DNA of 64,000 nucleotides, from NCBI RefSeq assembly GCF_964355755.1, contig NC_092675.1, positions 2,886,312 through 2,950,311 of the forward strand. The letters are read 5' to 3'. The notes beneath the pieces were generated by a model. The model was not told the origin of the DNA, searched no databases, and worked only from the letters and a program-made list of their open reading frames with translations. The stretch is from Antedon mediterranea. Its lineage: Eukaryota; Echinodermata; Crinoidea; Comatulida; Antedonidae. Position 1 is the stretch's first letter; each line of letters starts with the position of its first letter. Shown here one piece after another: positions 18,033 to 27,600 of this stretch. The translations under genes and the position numbers were made by a program.

Positions 18033-19678
18033 AGTACATTTGCATAAACTGTGTCTCTTTCTAAAACGATTTTAATTCCAGTTACTGGTTCTGCATAATC
18101 ATACACATGTGCATAGTCATTGGGAACAGCTGTTTGATTTGCATAATGAGACTCCTCGGATTTGTCCACAGTATTTGCTTTCTTAGACTGGATGCTCACG
18201 TGAAGAGATGCATATTGTGATGAAAGACGTGGACCTAAATCGGTGTAATCATCATTCGAAGAGGATCCTTTATTTGTCGATTTTTTTGGTGCAGTAGTCT
18301 TTCTTCCTTGTGGCGCTCTTTTAGATGTGTCCCCAGCATTTGCTTTCTTAGACCGAGTGCTTGTTTCAACAGATTCATATTGTGGGCCTAAATCAGTGTA
18401 ATCATCATTCGAAGAAGGTTCTTCATTTGGCGCCCTTTCAGATTTTCCAGACTGTAAAGTTTCGTAGGCCGATGGAGAGTGAGGATATTGCAACGCTAAA
18501 TATGAATCATCACCATCTGAAGTACTATTGTGAGCGTTTTCTTTTGCCGTATTCTGTGTGTTGGTATGAGTACCCTCCTTTATTTTTCTAGAATTACAAA
18601 AACGTTTGATAACAATTACAAGCCCAACAATGGCAGCACATATCACAACAAAACCTGCAACGGAAATACCAGTAACTACAAATATATTTTCAGAGTTTGG
18701 TTCCGGCATGTCTTGGACAGCAACTGAAAATTGAGCACTGAATGTGATATCATCCTCTGTAACAAGACACTTTATATCCAAACCATCATCAGCTAATTCA
18801 AGTGCATTAATCTTTAAAACATTGTCAGAAATCAGTTTAAAATGATTATCCTCTAATTCCATAATGCTAACACCATCTATGGTCCATGAGAACCCAAAGT
18901 CATTGGTTAGAAAGCCAGACACATTGCACGTAAATAACGCAATTTCACCAATAACAGAATCCCCGTTTTGTGTAATGGTAATGTCGGGTGGCGTAAGTGC
19001 TACGTAACTGCAGCCAATTATCGTGTTGTTTGAGGTTTCTGTTCGCGCAACGCACGCGAAGGTATCACCGTAATGTTCTGGTGAGAGTGTTAGTTGGTAT
19101 TGAGAAGTGTTTGTGGCAGTGTTCAGTTCTGGAACTTCCATTATCGTTTCTTCATCTAACACATCAGGATGATGTATCTGAACCCACGACACCAAGAGTG
19201 GCTTTGACAAAGCCGACGCATTCCAAGAACATCTTAGATCAATTTTCTTACCGCGTTGCGATGTACGACGTCTCGGTTGTTTCGCTTTTAACGAGCATTT
19301 TGGTTTTGGTAAAACAGTTAAAGAATATCCATAATACAATTCGGTTGCACTCTCACCATCCGATAATGAACAGACATAACGCTTAGGTAGATCCGTAGAA
19401 TCAGTTTTAATTTCTAAATTGTATGTCATCTCTTCTCGATCATCTGTTAAGCTGTATTTAGTTTGATCAGCAACGACTTGAGAGCCGTTAGTGATTGTTC
19501 CCGATTCACTGGCAATTGTTACCCACGATAGCGTCAAACTAGAATTAAATTTCTCATTGTAGCTACAATTTAACGTGACTACATCTTCAACGATGGCTAA
19601 CAGCTCACCAGATCTTTGGCACCCAAAAGCAACATAAGAAACACAGGTTAACAATATAAACACAACACGGGATGCCAT
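18029..19678 (-). CDS. Ig-superfamily receptor F: 3 Ig domains, TM, ITAM/ITIM/ITSM-like tail
   Basis: This is an intronless 549-codon frame starting MASRVVFILLTCVSYVAFG, then CQRS. Domain 1 has C38 and C103, domain 2 C150 and C209 with extra C128/C223, and domain 3 C251 and C304. The transmembrane helix is about 332-358 (VVTGISVAGFVVICAAIVGLV), followed by IKRF. The tail has Y393LAL and Y405ETL eight residues apart (SAYETL also fits the ITIM pattern SxYxxL). It also has Y427TDL with Y434ESV three apart, and Y478TDLGPRLSSQ-Y489ASL with ITAM spacing of seven. Further tyrosines are Y512, Y522, Y526 and a C-terminal TVY545ANV that fits the ITSM pattern TxYxxV and the Grb2 YxN pattern. Predicted surface receptor with mixed phosphotyrosine signalling; the ligand is unknown. 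The TAA stop lies inside the TTAA target site of a transposon. Confidence 0.9.
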   Translation of the reverse strand: MASRVVFILLTCVSYVAFGCQRSGELLAIVEDVVTLNCSYNEKFNSSLTLSWVTIASESGTITNGSQVVADQTKYSLTDDREEMTYNLEIKTDSTDLPKRYVCSLSDGESATELYYGYSLTVLPKPKCSLKAKQPRRRTSQRGKKIDLRCSWNASALSKPLLVSWVQIHHPDVLDEETIMEVPELNTATNTSQYQLTLSPEHYGDTFACVARTETSNNTIIGCSYVALTPPDITITQNGDSVIGEIALFTCNVSGFLTNDFGFSWTIDGVSIMELEDNHFKLISDNVLKINALELADDGLDIKCLVTEDDITFSAQFSVAVQDMPEPNSENIFVVTGISVAGFVVICAAIVGLVIVIKRFCNSRKIKEGTHTNTQNTAKENAHNSTSDGDDSYLALQYPHSPSAYETLQSGKSERAPNEEPSSNDDYTDLGPQYESVETSTRSKKANAGDTSKRAPQGRKTTAPKKSTNKGSSSNDDYTDLGPRLSSQYASLHVSIQSKKANTVDKSEESHYANQTAVPNDYAHVYDYAEPVTGIKIVLERDTVYANVL

Positions 19679-19699
19679 ACTTCTTGGTGGTGACTCCTA

Positions 19700-19800
19700 C
19701 TGTGAATAAGTCTAGTTCGAATTTGTGAGATTCCCCCCAAGTATACAGTACCGGATGTCATTGTCATAGTCTAATCCTCCTATCCTGAACTTGCCAATTA
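19700..19800 (-). promoter_or_regulatory. Second-class upstream block of Ig gene F
   Basis: Contains gttcgaatttgtgagattcc, shared with gene E, and ccggatgtcattgtcatag plus taatcctcctatcctgaac, shared with gene D. It lies about 25-115 bp upstream of the start codon, a plausible core-promoter position. No TATA box is obvious. Confidence 0.4.
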
Positions 19801-22640
19801 ATGGCTGCTGCTACAAGAACAGATATAATCACGATCGCTTCAATATCGTATGCAATCACAACACCAGTTAAGTGGATTATTCGGCTTAATTCGATACAAA
19901 TCACAAATATTTACGAATTCAGTGATTTGGCTTAATAACAGACGCATTGAAATATCAAGTTTGAATTGTTGGTAGTTTCATTTTATTTTAAGAGGTTTTA
20001 CAAAGAATTAGACGATCAAGCAAAAGACAAATGAAACCAGGAAAAGGGAAACAATGACAACCTGATTTAGAGTTATTGTACGACGAATACAAACACAATC
20101 ATTGTATCTTAAAAGAATGAGTCACGTAATCTATAAACAACACAACACGGATTTTATTTTTCGCACGGAAATAAAATAACTTTACAATCGCTCCGGCGAC
20201 TTACTACGTCCTTTGTGAGAACAGCCGCGGTTAGCCTCGCTACTGCGCAGTTTAGAAGCGTGTAGCTACATTTTTTAACTCGCATCGATGCAAAATGACT
20301 TAATGGCGGGAACAAAAAAAACAATATACGATATAATTATTATTCACATTCTGAAACTGTGAAAATATTTTTATTAAAAGTCAACACGAATCCAATCTAA
20401 GACTAGATTAAAACTTATTAAATGGTAGGTATTTAGGCCTAATCTGTAATGAGCCGGATTCTTCATTCATGACGGCTCATAAACATGATAGGTAAGGACT
20501 TAACGTTTACTGTTTTTGTATATTAAAAGTTATTAATTATAGGCCTGATTAATGTACTGACAATCCATGCTATAAATGTTGGCCATCATATTCCCTTATA
20601 TACTGAATATGATATAACAATCAGAACCTCGCAAAACAGAAGTAACTTTTGGATAATAATAAAATAAAAATGCACATTGTAGGCCTATCCATTGTTTATT
20701 ATAAACTTTAAAAAAAAAAAAAGTTTTTGAGGAAATATTTTGATTTCACGCGACGCTCAAAATGGCATTTCGTTAATTTTATGTTAGGGACGTATTACTT
20801 GCCAAATTAGTAAATTGATACATATTTAATATAAAGTAACTGTATAATTACAAGGTTACTATAAATAGTGAACAGTTCTATAGCAATGCATTTGAATATA
20901 AATAGGAACATTTTACTGACCCAGGATTCAATTGGGCTTAATATAAATATGAGTAATAGACACTTGACCGAGAAAGTCAAGGAAACAAGAAGTAATTCAA
21001 CTTATGTAACTGGAAGACAATAACATTCTTTTATATTGCAAAGCATAATGGAGGTAACCTAACTAGGTATAATAATTTTGGGGACATAAATACCGTATTC
21101 TATAATATTCATAGAGTACTAACAGTACATTTCTACTCAAATCTTCACGTTTATGTAAAGGTCCGGGTTTAAACTTCTATTGTAAACTATGAACCTTTGC
21201 AAAAACATTGATAATAACTTCGTCGTCAGCGGTAAAGCAGAACGGGCGAGGTGAAATAAGCTTCTTCTCTTTTTAAATAAAAAAAAGTAGCCGCACAGGA
21301 AAAATATTTAAAACAATTGAAACTTTATTCCCGGAGCTACCCTTAATCAAAAATCTTAATCACAGTAGTTTAATCTTTGTAAGGGAAACTGGAGGGAGAA
21401 AAGAAACCAAGATAATAACTTAATTTTTAAAATATGCTTTTAAAACTATTGGAATGATTAACATACAATTAACCAACTATATCCTAAGTTTAAAAGCAAT
21501 TATTAATATTCGGAAATTGAATAATAATAATGAGTGGACAGATATAGCACCATGCGAATCATTAGCACCCTGTTTTTTTTTAAAGAAAAACTTTTAGAAA
21601 AGTTTCCCCATTGCTTATTTTTCATTTATTTAATTTCATTTTTTTTATTTCAATGTATACTAGTGTCGTCTTAAATGTTTTCCAGGGTTAGCCGTAAACC
21701 CCCTCGTTACGGGAAAGTGCCCTCTCAAGTGGGATGTCCAAAAGAAATGGATGGTTGAACAATACAATTAAGTGGAAGATTTCTTCCGAGGAATACACAA
21801 CTTTGTTTCAGAAAACAAGATATTTTGGCAACAAAATTTTGTACTGCAGGAATAACGTGGCAGACCAGAAATAATACACAAAACCTATGTCTGTGAACAC
21901 ATAACAGAAGCATCACAACACCAAAAGAACCCATTACTTTGATATGACTGTTAGTGGTTGTCCACCTCCCCCTAGGGGACCAAAGGAAGCCGGGGACTAC
22001 TGAAGAAAAGATTGTTTCCAGTTTCACCTAGTCAATGAATTTGCCTGTTAGGTTAGGTAAGATTGGGACCAGAGCCGGCCAGGCCTAATTACTAGAAGTT
22101 TTGATGCTAGTCTGAAGTTTGAAAGGGTACTGTAGAAAAAAATGGGTTTAATCAAATGGTTTATTTAAAACCTACGAACCAACTGGCTATGGCTTCTTGT
22201 TCTATAAGCCAAATATCATATACAGTATTTGATTATTTTAGGCGTAAATGAAAAACATGTTTAGTAGCCATGCCACATAATTATTTTAGATCTTACAATT
22301 TTGAGTTTGCTATAACAAACAGCTGGTAAAATCTTGGCAGCATAAACAAATATACAGAAATAGAAAAAACCCACTATGCAACTTTGCATGACCCATCTTC
22401 ATAATAGGCGGATCCAGTTCCGTTTTAGCATAATCTTTTAGCCATAATTCATAACTTCAAGATCCTGGATCCGCCATCGATCCCTGATTTGTAATACACG
22501 GTAAAACTTTGGTTACACTTAAACCAGGAATTTAAAATTGTGCCACGGAAAAAAAGAAATTAAGACAACAAACATTAAAACACAGAGAGATATAAAATAT
22601 AAAAAAATTGCACTGGAGTTTGTACACGTTATGATATGTA
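19801..22640. other. Intergenic stretch between Ig cluster and DAPK1-type gene
   Basis: No gene is recognised. A GC-richer island at about 20160-20290 is notable against the AT-rich background. The segment at about 21150-21300 shares words with 63130-63250 (aacctttg..aa.cattgataataac, then gcggtaaagcagaac), so it belongs to a dispersed repeat. The 21700-22030 block is also GC-richer and has a 100-codon minus frame without recognisable domains. Confidence 0.4.
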
Positions 22641-22649
22641 AATCATTGC

Positions 22650-22745
22650 ATATACAACTAATATTGTATATACATATTCATGTTGTATATGCATATTCAT
22701 ATTGTATATGCATATTCATATTGTATATGCATATTCATCTATACT
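22650..22745. repeat. 19-bp AT-rich minisatellite
   Basis: About four units of attgtatatgcatattcat. The short plus-strand frame across it is a repeat artefact. Confidence 0.8.
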
Positions 22746-22999
22746 AATATTTACAATTGCATTATAGTTTGATCGTTTATCATACATTACACATCTACAA
22801 ACAATGGAGGTACAGCAGGAAAAAGTGAAATTATAATTTTACTCTACCCTGGTTATAATATCATGGTACATGGATACATGGTTTCTTTTGAGATGGATAT
22901 AACAATTGGCACCTTTAATAATATAATACATGATTACTTTGTATCTATGACTACCATAAACCCAACTATATTGCAGTAAATGATTCTATTACATATGTT

Positions 23000-23480
23000 T
23001 GTATGCACCAGAGAGAGTTGTCAGTATTATACCTTGTTAGAATCTGAAAATAAAAGTAACCAGGTTATTAACTGTGTAACTGGATGTACTCCAATGTAGT
23101 CTAGTCAACTGTGACCTAATAAAACTGCATAACATTGACCTGGTTACTTGCAGTGAACTGGATACAAGTAGTTATATGCTAGCAGTAACCTGGTAACTAG
23201 ATTGTTTACCAGGTTATGAGAAGTGCTTTGAACAAGCAAGCCAATAACTAGTAGTAGTAACCTGGTAACTAGATTGGTTACCAGGTTATCAGGTTGCTTG
23301 GAAAACAACCAGCTTTTACAACTTGATAACTAGTGTTGACCTGGATATGAGTAGTGACCTGAATCTCAATCTCTATAAATCCAGCAATAATATTGACCAG
23401 TAGACCATTGCCTTAACAATAACCAGATAGTAACCTGGTAACTAGTGATGACCTGGTAATGATCTTGCAGTGCAGTTATC
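23000..23480. repeat. Degenerate 'taacctggtaactag' repeat field
   Basis: Words such as aacctggtaactag, accaggttat and gacctggtaa recur irregularly, in both orientations, over about 480 bp. There is no fixed period. It lies just downstream of the DAPK1-type stop codon and so within its likely 3' untranslated region. Confidence 0.6.
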
Positions 23481-23496
23481 ATTTAGTCACCATTAG

Positions 23497-24696
23497 TCAC
23501 CTTGATACAACACTACAACTTGAAGTTGTACTTGTTCTTTGTGCTTCCTCAGTTATTTGACTTTCAGGAACAAACCTAAACAATGGCGCCGTCTCTAAAA
23601 TGACCCTGGCTGCATCCTCCCGTACAAGATCCCTAAGATGTTCAATCAGTTTTCCGATAGTGTTTTCTGGATCTGCACCCCATTCCATCAAGGTTCTAAC
23701 CGTAGGACTGTCAGATTCATCTTTACTGAACGGCCTGTTGGTAGTATCCAGGTCTGGAATCTTTTCTACCAAGCCAATAGTTACTGCTAAAAGACACCAG
23801 TCTTTCCCCATTGGATCTGGAGGATCTAATAACATACTTAACTGTCTGAGTGTGTATGGATGTAACTGGGACACATGCAAATGTGGACCAGGCACAATGT
23901 TTGCATCGACTTCAGTGCTTCCAAAAAAAAGTAAATCCAAGAACTCTTCATTTGTGTCGGTAACCTCATTATACATGCTGATCTGATGCTCTTGAAGAGT
24001 CTTGTAGATCTTTTTGCCTTCATAAACCATAAGACATCTGTGATGCTCTTTTAATTGGGCAGCACTGATGATGTCGCGGTTTAACAGTAACCCTGGGTAT
24101 AGCTCTGCAAACACCTGTTCAACCAGGTGTACTAAGTCTTCCATGAAGACAAAGCAGCCCTGTTGGGCATCTTCTAGCCCTCTAACAACAATCTCTACAC
24201 TCTGTCCTTCATTGGTTAGTGACAATAACGCTTCCATTGAAGCAGTCGAACACTTGGCACCATGACGCCATAAAATAAGCTCAGTCTCTGGATCATCAAC
24301 GTCTTGGTGGAAGTTCCTTCTTAAGGCCACCTGAATTTCTGCAAATGCTCCTATAGGTAGAACACACCCACTATCTGAGAGCTGGAGTCGTGTTCCTCCA
24401 TAAACCATACAACTGTCGCCCTGCTTCTCCCAGATTAATGGCGGACGTTTGGTGTACAAGAGCGATGGGAACTCACAGACAGCTCCATGAACACATATAT
24501 CCATTGCTTCGAGCAATTGTATAATGTCCGTAACTTCAGCTTGAGGGAACATTGACTGCATGTAATGAACACTGTATAAACCATATGGCTGGTCAGAGAA
24601 CTCGAAAGATAGAAGTTGACCTAACACAATTGAGGTCATCCATCTTGGTTCAATCAACATAAGATCATGCAGCAAATCATTCTTAAAGTGATGTAC
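23497..24696 (-). CDS. DAPK1: DAPK1-type exon: COR region, death domain, C-terminus
   Basis: Terminal coding exon of 1200 nt, phase 0. The acceptor is tttttttag before GTA CAT CAC. It encodes VHHFKNDLLHDLMLIEPRW (COR start), MDICVHGAV, DPPDPMGKDWCLLAVTIGL, the death domain and the serine-rich end SCSVVSR. The C-terminal five residues and the DPPDPxGKDWCLLA block are shared with vertebrate DAPK1. Confidence 0.95.
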   Translation of the reverse strand, partial: VHHFKNDLLHDLMLIEPRWMTSIVLGQLLSFEFSDQPYGLYSVHYMQSMFPQAEVTDIIQLLEAMDICVHGAVCEFPSLLYTKRPPLIWEKQGDSCMVYGGTRLQLSDSGCVLPIGAFAEIQVALRRNFHQDVDDPETELILWRHGAKCSTASMEALLSLTNEGQSVEIVVRGLEDAQQGCFVFMEDLVHLVEQVFAELYPGLLLNRDIISAAQLKEHHRCLMVYEGKKIYKTLQEHQISMYNEVTDTNEEFLDLLFFGSTEVDANIVPGPHLHVSQLHPYTLRQLSMLLDPPDPMGKDWCLLAVTIGLVEKIPDLDTTNRPFSKDESDSPTVRTLMEWGADPENTIGKLIEHLRDLVREDAARVILETAPLFRFVPESQITEEAQRTSTTSSCSVVSR

Positions 24697-27600
24697 CTAA
24701 AAAAAATACAAAAAGGTTTAAGTGGAAGTTTTTGACAAACTGTTCTTATATATGGATCTGCCAAAAATTATTTAAACTTACCAACCGTACAAGAAATGTT
24801 ATTTAACATTAATGCTTAGATGGACTTTCTTCTGATATGAAGGCAACCGAAGCCGCGACATTTTAAACAAGAATTATTTTCGACGAATGTTCATGCGATA
24901 CTTAATACAAGCAAAATATGCAAATCAGCTGCCTTTGAAATAGCTTCGAGTACAGTAAATGTTCCGAAGTGAATATCGATAATATTTTTTAGCTGAAAAG
25001 TGCATTTACTGGTACACGGAACACATATTTTGAAAGCACACCCTGTCATTTCTTGTTTACTAACACTAGCACATTTACTCATGAGACTTTTCAAGAGCAG
25101 GAAGTTGAAGTAACTTAATACAAAGAGTGTCCTCACTACCCAGTGCATACTATAAGTTCAAAGTTCATCTTCCATTACTATTCTTTTACTGTAGTTTACT
25201 GCAGTAACAACATTGCTTACTCTTAAATTGTTTATGCAGTTATTTAGCAAGACTATGGGGATAATCACACACACTGTTTTATGGCAGTGACTGCCTCCTA
25301 AACAGCAAACTAAAACAAGTTTGCAGCAAAGAAATGTATGGCATGGTCCCTTACCTCACCCATAGATTTCAGCTGCTGGATAACTTCTTTAAGTTGATGA
25401 TCATTGGCTAACGGATTGACATCCGAGTGAATTGCATCTATTAATTGTTGAGTTGACATTACAGGGAAGTCAGCATAGGACTTTCTCCAATTATTCAAAG
25501 CAACAACAACGGATTCACATAATACTGTCATGTATGGCTCATTCTGAAATCATAACAAACATGTTTTTCTTCAACTTAAATTTGAAATGTAGATACATTT
25601 AAGGTTTACTGGGTTAGGATATTGACAGGGGAGTTGTTTTTATTTGGTCTGTTATGCATATTTGCTAATGATTTGTATGTGTTATACTGGGACATTCTGA
25701 TAGAAAAATCTTTCTACTAAAGTTTGTAGGTTATTAACATAATTAGTCAAAGTTGCATCATAATGCTTTGTGGTCTCAAGTCACAGGTTCAAATCTAGGA
25801 AAGAGCTGTTTTATCGTGCTGATTATAAATGGAATTTTGATTAAACAGCAATTGTGTTTTTCATATTTTTATGTTTGCTGCCCTCAACATGTAGAATTAT
25901 TTCCAATTGAACGAAACAACCTTAATCTATTCTTACAAATTGTTGTGCTAGTATTTTTTGTGTGCTTTTTTAACACAAATTATAAATCGTTGAAAAAAGG
26001 CAGTTGTACCAGATGAATGGAAATGGCATACATTTATATACTTGTAAAACTGTTTTCTTACTTTAACTATTGCATTCTTTATATTTGCAAGGTGTTGGCG
26101 TAACATTTTCATGTCTTTGGATTGTGGATTCTTTGTGTCCATTACAAACAACATCTCACTGATATCAAATAATCGTCCAAATCGTTTCTTCATTTGATAC
26201 AGAATGATGTTGCCTTCGCCGCTGACACTCTCTCCAGAAGACAGTTTAGGACAGTTGCGCAGATCAGCGTGGGTACCGACAAGTATAATCCGCAATTGGC
26301 TTGAATACTTTCCACAATATCCTGAAAAAAATTATTTAGATATTGAACAGTATAAAAAAAAATCATTTTAAAGCCTCTTTACATTGTGTTAAATTACTTA
26401 TTATGAATATTCTAATACTGTATAAAGACCTCCCAGGTTAAGAACACAATGCAAAATGAACTTCTTGGATAAAATGACAGTAGACAATATTTAAACTCAG
26501 TTTTTTCAACTAGCAAGGAAAAAAGTTATTTTTGGCCAATATACTACTGTATATTATAAATTGTTTAAGAAAGTTTAATTAATTGATTAAAAAGTTAAAA
26601 TTGATTCTTTTTTGAACTTGTTATGAAATGTTTTTTTTTGACATTTCTTCACTGTCTTTTAGCATGTTTTTTCTTTTTTTATTGGGAACTGCTGACTCAA
26701 AATTCTAATATTAAAACGGTAAACAAACAAACATGTACATAGTTTTTTTTTACATAGCGCCAAAACTGGCCGTTTTGATCTTTGATATGCTAAGCTGAAT
26801 CATCGTCTATAACTTAGACTAACCAATGGTTTGGTTTGCAGGTAATGCTGACTTGATGTAGTTTAACCAATAAGTGACTTGTTCAACTTGTTCCTCAAAT
26901 GAGTCCAATAGACTAAAACAAATGACGTTGATACTGTCACTCCCATCATTTATAAAATGATGATGAGATATGTGGAATGGCTCTGCTCCTGAAAACTCCC
27001 AAATACTGAAATCACCAGCTCCTAAAGACAAAATACAAATTTATAATTTGTTAAATATAAACATTTATTTACGTCCATTTTGTGTGTACAATAATGGAGC
27101 GGTTAAAGTGTACATACAGTATATGTTGATATAACGTTTGCGGTACATCACATGTATAATAGTTCTGAAAAGAACTGTTTTGTTTCTTGATGTTTCGATC
27201 AATATACTACGTTCTCACTCCTGAGGTCGATTGAAGTAGATTGATCGAAACTTTGAGAAACTCAACAGTTCTTTTCAGAACATTGTGAACCACAAACTTG
27301 ATATCAACATATTGATTTCGCCATGCCAACCTTCAAACAATATAGTGTATATATTTGCACTGATGAAGGGCTAGTGTTGCCCGAAAGCTCTGCTAACTTT
27401 TCTGGCTGTTTTACTTTATCGTTTTGATTTAGCTTTTCGCTTTTTTTTGTATCTCCATTGAGATCCAACCTGATACCCACAGCATTGTCATTTTTTCAGT
27501 ATTTTGCCTTTGGATTTATAAAAATATGTGTAGTAATATTTTAAAATAATAAAAAGGAAGAAGGCAGGATCCTAGAAAGATACTGGATGTTGAGATGGTA

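Noticed and set aside
21725-22027. 100-codon minus-strand frame
   Set aside because: Hydrophobic and cysteine-rich by composition, with no signal-peptide logic or family motif; more likely part of an unidentified repeat.
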